Assembly (NCBI RefSeq): GCF_900111875.1
Contig: NZ_FOJU01000001.1
Coordinates: 372,001 to 436,000, forward strand
Direction: 5' to 3'
Source of the DNA: Poseidonocella pacifica
GTDB taxonomy: Bacteria; Pseudomonadota; Alphaproteobacteria; Rhodobacterales; Rhodobacteraceae
Length of the DNA: 64,000 nucleotides
Shown here: one piece after another, positions 27,608 through 35,351 of the stretch
How positions within the stretch are numbered: position 1 is the stretch's first letter
How the letters are laid out: the number at the start of each line of letters is the position of its first letter
Notes under the pieces: generated by a model
What the model saw: only the letters and a program-made list of their open reading frames with translations
What the model was told of the DNA's origin: nothing
Databases searched by the model: none
Translations under genes and position numbers: made by a program

Positions 27608-27907
27608 TCACTCTCCTTCGATCTCGATCCGCTGCTTCAAGGCACCGTTAGCATCGTAGATCAGGATCTCGTCCTCTGCCGTGACCACCGCGAACCAGTC
27701 GGGCCCTCGGGTAAAGGCTGTAGGCCTCGTTCCGTCGGGCAGTGCGATTGCCTCGGGCAAGGTAACGCGAACTTCCGGTAAGCGGATGACAAGCAGGACG
27801 ATCAGCACTATGACCCCCACGATCATCACCGAGGTCAAGGTCGTCACGAGCCTGCGCAGGAAGCGCAGAGTGGCGGCATCCTCAGGCGAAATAGGGGTCT
27901 CGTCCAT
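27608..27907 (-). CDS. DUF6476-like small membrane protein
   Basis: The 99-residue product has a short cytoplasmic N-terminus, one strong transmembrane segment (TSVMIVGVIVLIVLLVI, residues about 27-43) and a soluble, probably periplasmic beta-rich C-terminal half containing ALPDGTRPTAFTRG. It resembles the DUF6476 family of Rhodobacterales; function is unknown. Its start codon shares the palindrome CATG at 27905-27908 with the divergent rluD start. A GGAAG ribosome binding site lies upstream. Its stop is directly against the 3' end of tRNA-His. Confidence 0.75.
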   Translation of the reverse strand: MDETPISPEDAATLRFLRRLVTTLTSVMIVGVIVLIVLLVIRLPEVRVTLPEAIALPDGTRPTAFTRGPDWFAVVTAEDEILIYDANGALKQRIEIEGE

Positions 27908-28937
27908 GTCGGCTTCCTGCGTGGAATTCATCATAGCGGCCGATCCGCCGTCCCGGCTTGATAAGGCACTGGCCCGCGATGTGCCAGAGGAGGCCGCCCT
28001 GTCGCGCAGCCGCCTTGCCAAGCTCATCGCGGAAGGCGCGGTCGCAGTGAACGGCGTGACCGCGATGGAGCCGAAGGCCCGCGTGGCCGAAGGGGATCGT
28101 GTCGCCGTGACCCTTGCCCCTGCCGCCGAGAGCCACATGCTTCCCGAGGCGATTCCGCTGACCATCATCCATGAGGATGCCGATCTGGTGGTGGTGAACA
28201 AGCCCGCCGGGATGGTGGTGCATCCCGCGCCCGGTTCTCCCTCCGGGACGCTCGTCAATGCGCTGTTGCACCATTGCGGTGATGACCTGTCCGGGGTCGG
28301 TGGGGCGCGGCGACCCGGTATCGTGCACCGGATCGACAAGGATACATCGGGGCTGCTCGTGGTCGCCAAAACAGATCGCGCGCATCACGGGTTGGCTGAG
28401 CAGTTTGCGGCCCACACGGTCGAACGCCATTATCGCGCAGTTGTTCATGGGGTGCCCGACGCGGCGGACCCGCGGCTTCGCGGGTTGCGCGGCGTGGCCT
28501 TCGAATCGGGGCAGGTGCTGCGCATTGTTACCCAGCTTGATCGCCACCCGACCGATCGTCAGCGTCAGGCGGTTACTTTCGAGCGGGGACGTCATGCCGT
28601 CACCCGCGCGCGTCTGGTAGAGAGCTTCGCAGGAACAGCGGCGTTGGTGGAATGCTGGCTGGAGACAGGCCGGACCCATCAGATCCGTGTGCATATGACT
28701 TATGCGGGCCATGCGCTGATCGGCGATCCTACCTATGGTGGCCGAAGAAAGCTGGCAGAAAAAGCGATCGGAGCGGGGGCAGTCGAGGCTGCGGCCGCGT
28801 TTGGCCGTCAGGCGCTTCATGCCGCGACACTGGGGTTCACGCATCCCGTGACGGGGGAGGCCTTGCGCTTCGAGGCCCCCTTACCAGAGGACATGGTCGC
28901 GCTTCTCGATGCCTTCAGGGGTGCCGCTGCGCCCTAG
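27906..28937 (+). CDS. rluD: 23S rRNA pseudouridine synthase, RluD-like
   Basis: The 343-residue product has an N-terminal S4 RNA-binding domain (LSRSRLAKLIAEGAVAVNG, residues about 30-48) and a pseudouridine synthase domain with the catalytic RIDKDTSGLLVVAKT, in which the Asp of RIDKDTSG is the nucleophile, and a later GRTHQIRVHM motif. It likely makes the helix 69 pseudouridines of 23S rRNA. The family length is normal. I chose ATG 27906 because it gives the RluA/RluD N-terminus; its start codon overlaps the divergent DUF6476-like start codon. Confidence 0.92.
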   Translation: MSASCVEFIIAADPPSRLDKALARDVPEEAALSRSRLAKLIAEGAVAVNGVTAMEPKARVAEGDRVAVTLAPAAESHMLPEAIPLTIIHEDADLVVVNKPAGMVVHPAPGSPSGTLVNALLHHCGDDLSGVGGARRPGIVHRIDKDTSGLLVVAKTDRAHHGLAEQFAAHTVERHYRAVVHGVPDAADPRLRGLRGVAFESGQVLRIVTQLDRHPTDRQRQAVTFERGRHAVTRARLVESFAGTAALVECWLETGRTHQIRVHMTYAGHALIGDPTYGGRRKLAEKAIGAGAVEAAAAFGRQALHAATLGFTHPVTGEALRFEAPLPEDMVALLDAFRGAAAP

Positions 28938-28953
28938 TGCAAGGCGCGATTAC

Positions 28954-28975
28954 GGGGCGTGATCGCCCCCCTATT
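28954..28975 (+). terminator. Weak terminator candidate after rluD
   Basis: A 6-bp hairpin (GGGGCG, loop TGAT, CGCCCC) is followed by CCTATT 17 bases after the rluD stop. The T-run is weak, so this is a modest candidate. Confidence 0.4.
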
Positions 28976-29152
28976 CAATCCCAAGTCTGCAAAATGGCCC
29001 GGGCACATGCGCGTGAACGCACTGAAATCTCTCTTTAGAGGTGGAACTGCGCGCGGTAGTGTTGCGTCGATCCGCTAGCTGGGACTTGTAACATTGTTTG
29101 TTCGATCCTAGCTCTATGTTAAGCGGTTATACATAAGAGGGAACAGGGCAGA

Positions 29153-30049
29153 ATGGCCAACTTTGCAAATCTACCGGCTCCGTCACCGGAAGGTGGCCTC
29201 AACCGGTATCTTCAGGAAATCCGAAAATTCCCGCTCCTTGAGCCGGAAGAAGAATACATGCTCGCCAAACGGTGGGTCGAGGAACAGGACACCGAAGCGG
29301 CCCACAAGATGGTCACATCGCACCTGCGGCTCGCGGCCAAGATCGCCATGGGGTACCGCGGCTATGGGCTGCCGCAGGCCGAGGTGATCTCCGAGGCGAA
29401 CGTGGGCCTCATGCAGGCGGTGAAACGCTTTGATCCTGAGCGAGGCTTTCGTCTGGCCACCTATGCGATGTGGTGGATCAGAGCGTCGATCCAAGAGTAT
29501 ATCCTGCGGTCATGGAGCCTCGTGAAGCTTGGCACCACGTCCGGCCAGAAGAAGCTTTTCTTCAATCTTCGCAAGGCGAAAGCCCGGATAGGCGCGCTGG
29601 AGGAAGGCGATCTTCGCCCCGATAACGTCAAGCGGATCGCCACCGATCTGGGCGTGACCGAAGCCGAAGTCATCAGCATGAACCGCCGTCTTGCGGGGAG
29701 CGATGCCTCGCTCAACGCGACCATCGGGTCCGATGATGAAAGCTCGATGCAGTGGCAGGATTGGCTTGAGGACGAGGACGCCGATCAGGCGGGCGACTAT
29801 GAGGCTCGGGATGAGCTTGAGGCCCGCCGGGAAATGCTCTCCAGCTCCATGGATGTGCTCAACGACCGTGAGCGTGATATCCTGACTCAGCGGCGATTGT
29901 CAGACAAGCCGGTCACGCTCGAAGACCTGTCGGTTCAATACTCGGTCAGCCGGGAGCGCATCCGCCAGATCGAGGTGCGCGCGTTTGAAAAACTACAGGC
30001 CCGGATGAAGGAGCTTGCTGCGGAAAATGGAATGATGGCAGAGGTTTGA
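29153..30049 (+). CDS. rpoH: RNA polymerase heat-shock sigma factor RpoH
   Basis: The 298-residue product directs polymerase to heat-shock promoters. It has the sigma-70 region 2 core (YAMWWIRASIQEYILRSW), the RpoH-specific box GQKKLFFNLRKAK in region 2-3, and region 4 with SVSRERIRQIEVRAFEKL. The N-terminus MANFANLPAPSPEGG resembles the RpoH1 type of Rhodobacteraceae. Upstream lie 215 non-coding bases, AT-rich near the start, which probably hold its promoters; I cannot assign them reliably. A second rpoH copy is common in this family but would lie elsewhere. Confidence 0.95.
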   Translation: MANFANLPAPSPEGGLNRYLQEIRKFPLLEPEEEYMLAKRWVEEQDTEAAHKMVTSHLRLAAKIAMGYRGYGLPQAEVISEANVGLMQAVKRFDPERGFRLATYAMWWIRASIQEYILRSWSLVKLGTTSGQKKLFFNLRKAKARIGALEEGDLRPDNVKRIATDLGVTEAEVISMNRRLAGSDASLNATIGSDDESSMQWQDWLEDEDADQAGDYEARDELEARREMLSSSMDVLNDRERDILTQRRLSDKPVTLEDLSVQYSVSRERIRQIEVRAFEKLQARMKELAAENGMMAEV

Positions 30050-30116
30050 GGGTTTGATCTCACCCGGAACCTTCCTGTGATTTCCGCGGACTGAGCCCGA
30101 ATTCGATCCATACACG

Positions 30117-30150
30117 AAAGCCCGTGCCGCCCTGCGGCGCGGGCTTTGTC
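30117..30150 (+). terminator. Intrinsic terminator after rpoH
   Basis: A 14-bp stem with one G-T pair (AAAGCCCGTGCCGC, loop CCT, GCGGCGCGGGCTTT) is followed by GTCGTTTG. It lies 68 bases after the rpoH stop and likely ends its transcript; the trailing T-run is short but includes the TTT inside the stem end. Confidence 0.85.
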
Positions 30151-30269
30151 GTTTGACCTTTCCCAGTGCCAAATCCCTTGCCGAACGTGGCTCGCTTCCG
30201 GTGAGGCCCGCTTGCACCCGGCGGGAAAAACGGGTTCTCTTGCGCGCGAGGATCAAGAGGGAGCACGAC

Positions 30270-31244
30270 ATGGCCGGACACGTCCGTTGGGGTATCATTG
30301 GCGCCGCGAAGTTCGCGTTTGAGCACATGGGGCCCGCTCTCCACGCGGCGAGCGGCGGCTGTTTGGAGGCGATTGCCACGCAAAGCCCCGAAAAGATTGC
30401 AAAATTCAAGGAGCGGTTCCCGCATCTGCGCGCGCATGAAAGCTATGACGCGCTGCTTGCGGACCCCGAGATCGACGCGGTTTATATCCCGTTGCCGAAC
30501 GTCTTGCATGTGGAATGGGCGCTCAAGGCGCTGGACGCGGGCAAGCATGTTCTGGTGGAAAAACCGCTGGCGATGAAGGCGGAGGAATTCGACGCCATCA
30601 TTGCCCGGCGTGACGCCACCGGATTGCACGCGGCCGAGGCCTATATGATCGTCCATCACCCCCAGTGGCAGTACGCCAAAGCGCTCTATGATGCGGGGGA
30701 GATCGGGCGGCTTTTGTCGGTCAGGGGTGTGTTTTCATACGATAATTCCGCGGATACGGCAAACATCCGGCTCAATCCCGCGCTCGGCGGGGGCGGGGTG
30801 CCGGATATCGGCGTCTATAGCTATGGCTGCACCCGGTTCCTGACCGGGGAGGAGCCAGAGGAGGTGACGCGGGCGGACCTTGATTGGGAAAACGGTGTGG
30901 ACGTCTATGCGGAGGTCTCCGCCCGCTTCCCGAGTTTCCGCTATCACGCGATAAATTCGATGCGCATGTTCGCCCATCAGGAGATGCAATTCCACGGGGA
31001 AAAAGGCCTTATCCGGATGACGGCCCCGTTCAATGCGGGGGTCTTTGGCGAGGCGCGAGTGGAGCTTCACCGCACCAAGATGCGCATTGAGGAGAAGCGG
31101 TTTCCCGCCGTAAATCAGTACGTTATGCAGGTCGAGGCGTTCAACCAGACGGTGTTGAACGGTGATCGCTATGCCTGTCCTCTGGAGTTCTCCAAGGGGA
31201 CGCAGGCGATGATCGACATGGTCTTTGCGGCGGCGAAGACATGA
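30270..31244 (+). CDS. Gfo/Idh/MocA family oxidoreductase
   Basis: The 324-residue product has an N-terminal Rossmann fold with WGIIGAAKFA, the NVLHVEWALKALDAGKHVLVEKPL region whose EKP motif is typical of the family, and a C-terminal alpha/beta domain. It should be an NAD(P)-dependent dehydrogenase acting on a sugar, inositol or diol-like substrate. The ATG at 30270 follows an AAGAGGGA ribosome binding site; a longer frame upstream lies past the rpoH terminator and was rejected. The stop overlaps the start of the DUF4389 gene (ATGA). Confidence 0.88.
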   Translation: MAGHVRWGIIGAAKFAFEHMGPALHAASGGCLEAIATQSPEKIAKFKERFPHLRAHESYDALLADPEIDAVYIPLPNVLHVEWALKALDAGKHVLVEKPLAMKAEEFDAIIARRDATGLHAAEAYMIVHHPQWQYAKALYDAGEIGRLLSVRGVFSYDNSADTANIRLNPALGGGGVPDIGVYSYGCTRFLTGEEPEEVTRADLDWENGVDVYAEVSARFPSFRYHAINSMRMFAHQEMQFHGEKGLIRMTAPFNAGVFGEARVELHRTKMRIEEKRFPAVNQYVMQVEAFNQTVLNGDRYACPLEFSKGTQAMIDMVFAAAKT

Positions 31245-31552
31245 GCGGGGAAGAGCGGAACCACGACCCTCTGGAGGGGCGCGTTCACGGCGAACGGGAT
31301 GAGCCGGAAACGCGGGACGGGATGCTGCTGCGGCTCATCTATTCGGTGCTGATCCTCGTAATGATCAACCTTGCGCAGACGGTGCTCATCGTGGTGACGG
31401 TGATCCAATACGTGGTCATGCTGGTGCACAAGCGGCCCAATGAGCGGGTGTCGGATTTCGGGCTGGACCTTGGGGTGTGGATCGCCAAGGCGGCGCGGTA
31501 TCTCACCGGGGGCAGCGAGGAGAAACCCTGGCCCTGGAGCGATCTGGACTGA
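31241..31552 (+). CDS. DUF4389 domain membrane protein
   Basis: The 103-residue product has an acidic/basic N-terminal segment, a hydrophobic segment (LIYSVLILVMINLAQTVLIVVTVIQYV divided by polar residues) and then the conserved KRPNERVSDFGLDLG stretch typical of DUF4389 proteins. It probably spans the inner membrane; function is not known. Its start overlaps the stop of the dehydrogenase gene, so translation is likely coupled. A cluster of GTATGAC repeats lies just downstream. Confidence 0.82.
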   Translation: MSGEERNHDPLEGRVHGERDEPETRDGMLLRLIYSVLILVMINLAQTVLIVVTVIQYVVMLVHKRPNERVSDFGLDLGVWIAKAARYLTGGSEEKPWPWSDLD

Positions 31553-31576
31553 ACCGCGTAAGCCTTTGAAAAGTGG

Positions 31577-31637
31577 GTATGACTTTTGTATGACATCCGT
31601 ATGACTCTGCGTCATACATCTGTGTGACTCTGGTCAT
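31577..31637. repeat. 11-bp-phased GTATGAC repeat cluster
   Basis: GTATGAC occurs at 31577, 31588 and 31599, an exact 11-base spacing, followed by the inverse GTCATAC at 31611, a variant GTGTGAC at 31622 and a partial GTCAT at 31633. Read on the minus strand the right part is an imperfect 23-bp tandem repeat (CAGAGTCAYACRGATGT core). The cluster lies in the convergent gap and reaches the last codons of the minus-strand gene. Confidence 0.7.
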
Positions 31638-31800
31638 CCTTGGCGGGGGGCCTTTTCCACCGGCGACGCATGGGGCGGACATCCATCGCGGCGATGGCGA
31701 CGCCCAGCGGGATCATCCAGAATCCGAGAATCGGCAGAAAGCCGAGGATCCCGCCGAAGATCAGCAGAACCCCAAGCACGAGCCGTAGACCCGGCGGCAC
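31612..31800 (-). CDS. Small membrane protein, PGPGW-like
   Basis: The 62-residue product, if started at GTG 31800, is mostly hydrophobic (LRLVLGVLLIFGGILGFLPIL) with a basic tail WKRPP, resembling the small PGPGW-type transmembrane proteins. The frame upstream is open and encodes a basic stretch (DWRARLARARLRVRR) that such proteins often carry, but the only nearby ATG, at 31859, is one base out of frame. Either the true protein starts at GTG 31800 or a one-base deletion is present. It lies 77 bases downstream of pepF on the same strand. Function unknown. Confidence 0.6.
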   Translation of the reverse strand: MPPGLRLVLGVLLIFGGILGFLPILGFWMIPLGVAIAAMDVRPMRRRWKRPPAKDDQSHTDV

Positions 31801-31876
31801 GTTGCGGCGAACGCGGAGACGGGCCCGGGCAAGCCGGGCGCGCCAATCCGTTCGCTCATGCTGATTGCGGTGCAGA

Positions 31877-33697
31877 TCAGTCCTCCATCGCCTCTAGCTC
31901 GTCGATGAATCCTTCGATCATCGACAGGCCCTTGTCCCAGAACTTGGGATCGGAGGCGTCGAGCCCGAAGGGGGCGAGAAGCTCCTTGTGGTGCTTTGAC
32001 CCGCCCGCCTTGAGCATGTCGAAATACTTCTCTTGGAAGCCCTCGGGGTTTTCCTCGTAATTGGCATAGAGCGCATTCACGAGGCCGTCGCCGAACGCAT
32101 AGGCATAGACGTAGAAGGGCGAGTGGACGAAGTGCGGGATGTAGGCCCAGAAGGTCTCATACCCGTCCATGTAATCGAACGCCGGCCCGAGGCTTTCGGC
32201 CTGAATCGACATCCAGATCGCGTTGATGTCATCGGGGGTCAATTCCCCGCCGCGGCGCGCCTCGTGCAGCTTGCATTCGAAATCGTAGAAGGCGATCTGG
32301 CGCACGACGGTGTTGATCATATCCTCGACCTTGCCGGCGAGCAGGACCTTGCGCTCCTTCTGATCCTTCGCTGTTTCCAGAAGTTTGCGGAAGGTCAACA
32401 TTTCGCCAAACACCGAAGCGGTTTCGGCGAGGGTCAGCGGGGTGGAGGAGAGCATTTCGCCCTGCGGCGCGGCCAGACGCTGGTGCACGCCGTGGCCAAG
32501 CTCATGGGCGAGGGTCATCACATCGCGCGGTTTGCCCAGATAGTTGAGCATCACATAGGGATGCACGTTGGTGACGGTGGGGTGGGCAAAGGCGCCGGGG
32601 GCCTTGCCCGGTTTGACGCCCGCGTCGATCCAGCCATCGGTAAAGAACGGTTCGGCGAGATCGGCCATGCGCGGATCAAAGCCGGCATAGGCATCGGTCA
32701 CGATCTTGCGCGCCTCGTCCCAACCGACGGTCTTTTGCGTTTCCATGGGCAGCGGCGCGTTGCGATCCCAAACCTGCATCCGGTCGAGGCCGAGCCACTT
32801 GCGCTTGAGCTCATAGTAGCGATGCGAGAGCCGGGGATAGGCCGAAACCACCGCGTTGCGCAGCGCTTCGACAACCTCGGGTTCCACATCGTTGGACAGG
32901 TGGCGCCCGGTCTGGGGCGTGGGCATTCCGCGCCAGCGGTCGATGACCTCCTTTTCCTTGGCTTGCGTATTGTGGACGCGGGCAAAGGTGCGGATGTTCT
33001 CGCCAAACACACGGGCCAATTCATTGGCGGCGGCCTCGCGCTTGTCGCGATCCTGATCGGTCAGGAAATTGAGCGTGCCCTCGATGCCGTATTCGTCGCC
33101 GTCGAGAAAGAAGGTGAGGCCGGCGATCGTCTCATCAAAGAGCTTTTCCCAAGCATCCCCGACCACGCCAAGATCGTGAAGGAATTTTTCCAGCTTATCG
33201 GAAAGCTGATAGGGCTTCATCGCGCGGATACGGTCGAACACCGGCTTGTAGCGGGCCAGTTCGGAATGCGAGGCGAAGTGTTGGTCCAGCGCATCGTCGT
33301 CGAGCCGGTTAAGCTCCAGCGTGAAAAAGACGAGCGGCGTGGTGAAGAGGGTGATCTTCTCCTGACAGTCGGACATGAACTTGGCGCGGCCCGCATCGGT
33401 CGTGTGCTGATAGTAGCGCAGCCCGGCAAAGGACATGATCCGCCCGGCGATGTTGTTGATCTTCTCATTGCGCTGCACGCATTCATAAAGACCGGCGGCG
33501 TCGAGATCGGCGAGCTTGTCTTCATACGCTTCGGCAAAGGCCGAACATTCTTTTTCCAACCAGTCGAGATCGGCGCGCAATTCGGGCGCGTCTTCGGAGG
33601 GGTAGAGATCCGTCAGATCCCATTCGGGCAAGTCGCCGAAACCCTTGTCGCCGGAACCGGCGTTGGCGTCTTGGACGGGGAAGGGCAGGTGCAGCAT
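31877..33697 (-). CDS. pepF: Oligoendopeptidase F, M3 family
   Basis: The 606-residue product is a cytoplasmic zinc metallopeptidase that cuts short peptides. The zinc motif HELGH lies at residues 398-402 and the third-ligand region TLAETASVFGEM follows, both typical of M3 peptidases of the PepF clade. Length is usual. The start at 33697 is an ATG with GGAG about 8 bases upstream. The gene lies downstream of the ligase gene on the same strand, with 64 bases between, and has no obvious functional link to it. Confidence 0.93.
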   Translation of the reverse strand: MLHLPFPVQDANAGSGDKGFGDLPEWDLTDLYPSEDAPELRADLDWLEKECSAFAEAYEDKLADLDAAGLYECVQRNEKINNIAGRIMSFAGLRYYQHTTDAGRAKFMSDCQEKITLFTTPLVFFTLELNRLDDDALDQHFASHSELARYKPVFDRIRAMKPYQLSDKLEKFLHDLGVVGDAWEKLFDETIAGLTFFLDGDEYGIEGTLNFLTDQDRDKREAAANELARVFGENIRTFARVHNTQAKEKEVIDRWRGMPTPQTGRHLSNDVEPEVVEALRNAVVSAYPRLSHRYYELKRKWLGLDRMQVWDRNAPLPMETQKTVGWDEARKIVTDAYAGFDPRMADLAEPFFTDGWIDAGVKPGKAPGAFAHPTVTNVHPYVMLNYLGKPRDVMTLAHELGHGVHQRLAAPQGEMLSSTPLTLAETASVFGEMLTFRKLLETAKDQKERKVLLAGKVEDMINTVVRQIAFYDFECKLHEARRGGELTPDDINAIWMSIQAESLGPAFDYMDGYETFWAYIPHFVHSPFYVYAYAFGDGLVNALYANYEENPEGFQEKYFDMLKAGGSKHHKELLAPFGLDASDPKFWDKGLSMIEGFIDELEAMED

Positions 33698-33761
33698 GCG
33701 GATCTCCTGAAAATACGGTCAATGACACATAGGGCCCCCGAACGGTGCGGTTCAAGGGTGA

Positions 33762-35351
33762 CTAGCCGTAGGTGTCGAGCAATTGGTGCAGGTCGTCCAG
33801 CGAATTGGCCTCTGCCAGCGGCTTGTCGTGGCGCCAGCGCGCCATCCGGGGAAAGCGCAGGGCGATACCGGACTTGTGGCGCGGGCTTTCGTGGATACCT
33901 TCGAAAGCGATTTCAAAGACATGCTCGGGGCGGACCTGCCGGACAGGCCCGAAACGTTGCAGGGTATTCTTGCGCACCCACGCGGTGATCTTGCGGAATT
34001 CTTCGTCCGTCAGGCCCGAATAGGCCTTGGTAAAGGGCACGAGATCGTTGCCTTTCCAGACCGCGAAGGTAAAATCCGTGAAGAGGTTGGCGCGCCGGCC
34101 GTGACCCTGCTGGGCATAGATCAGCACGGCGTCGACGGTGAGGGGATCGAGCTTCCACTTCCACCAATCGCCCTTTTTTCGCCCGGCGAGATAGGGGCTG
34201 TCGCGGCGTTTGAGCATCACGCCCTCGGCGCTTTCTTCTCGGGCGGTCAGACGCGCCGTTTCGATAGTTTGCCAAGTATCGAACGGAATTTCGGGGGAAA
34301 GCCGTATGGGGGCCGTGTCGGACAGGGGCGTCACGAGATCGCAAAGAATTCTTCGACGATCCCCGAAGGGTTGGGCGCGCATGTCTTTGCCGTCCCATTC
34401 CAGCAGGTCGTAAGCATAAAGCAGGACGGGCGCGTCCTTCAACAGTTTTGCGGGCACCGTTTTGCGCCCGATCCGCTTTTGCAGGGCGTTGAACCCCATC
34501 GGGCCGTCGCGCCACGCGAGGATCTCTCCGTCCAGAACGGTGTTGTCAGGTATGAAATCGGTGAGGCGCGCAAACTCGGGGAAGCGGTCGGTCATCAACT
34601 CCTCCCCGCGCGACCAGACGTGGTGCACGCCGCCGCGCAGAACGATCTGGCCCCGGATCCCGTCCCATTTCCATTCCGCGTGCCAATCTGCGGGCGCGCC
34701 CAGATCCTTGGGAGGCTGTTCCAGCGCATAGGCGAGGTAAAAGGGATAGGGGCGCGAGAGGTCCGCGGCGGCGTCCTCTGCCTCCACCAGATCGTGATAG
34801 GAGATCGTGTCAGGGCTCCAATCCCCCATGAGCCGATGGGCCAGTTCAGGCTCCTCCCGGCCACTGGCGCGGGAGAGGGCGCGGGTCATCAGCTTCTGGC
34901 TGACCCCGATGCGAAACCCGCCGGTGATCAGCTTGTTGAAAAGAAACCGCTCTGTCGCCTGAAGCCTGTCCCACGCATCCAGAACGGCGGCCTTGCGCCC
35001 TTCTTCGGGCATCGCGGCCATCTCACGCAGATAGGTGATCCAGTAGGACAGGGATTGGTCAGAGCGTTGCGCCGGCGGCGGCAGGATCAGGGCGATGGTT
35101 TCCGCCAGATCACCGACGATGGGGTAGGATTCCTCGAAAAGCCACAAGGGGATACCCGCCCGCTCGGCGGCCCATTCCCGCAGCCGCGTGGTCGTCACCG
35201 CGCGCTTGGGGCGACGACCGGTGAAGATGGCGATGCACCACAGCTTGTCCTCGTCCGGGGCATCGCGGAAATAGGCGGCAAGCGCGTCCACCTTGGGATT
35301 GGTCCGGGTCGTCTGGTCGATAAGCGTGAAGAGATCGGCAAATCGCTTCAT
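33762..35351 (-). CDS. ATP-dependent DNA ligase (ligase-exonuclease type)
   Basis: The 529-residue product seals DNA nicks using ATP. An N-terminal DNA-binding domain (residues about 1-200) precedes the nucleotidyltransferase domain with the catalytic lysine K228 in KWDGIRGQ, a later EGVMLKRRDSPY motif, and the KWKLDPL motif before the OB-fold domain. This size and order match the bacterial ATP ligases that travel with a specific exonuclease, usually with an Lhr-type helicase and a phosphoesterase. The start ATG overlaps the exonuclease stop (ATGA). The helicase and phosphoesterase are absent from the adjacent genes here. Confidence 0.93.
   Translation of the reverse strand: MKRFADLFTLIDQTTRTNPKVDALAAYFRDAPDEDKLWCIAIFTGRRPKRAVTTTRLREWAAERAGIPLWLFEESYPIVGDLAETIALILPPPAQRSDQSLSYWITYLREMAAMPEEGRKAAVLDAWDRLQATERFLFNKLITGGFRIGVSQKLMTRALSRASGREEPELAHRLMGDWSPDTISYHDLVEAEDAAADLSRPYPFYLAYALEQPPKDLGAPADWHAEWKWDGIRGQIVLRGGVHHVWSRGEELMTDRFPEFARLTDFIPDNTVLDGEILAWRDGPMGFNALQKRIGRKTVPAKLLKDAPVLLYAYDLLEWDGKDMRAQPFGDRRRILCDLVTPLSDTAPIRLSPEIPFDTWQTIETARLTAREESAEGVMLKRRDSPYLAGRKKGDWWKWKLDPLTVDAVLIYAQQGHGRRANLFTDFTFAVWKGNDLVPFTKAYSGLTDEEFRKITAWVRKNTLQRFGPVRQVRPEHVFEIAFEGIHESPRHKSGIALRFPRMARWRHDKPLAEANSLDDLHQLLDTYG

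Noticed and set aside
32033-33988. Plus-strand reading frame of 651 codons opposite pepF
   Set aside because: Antisense to pepF; no recognisable domain, and the real gene has a complete zinc motif.
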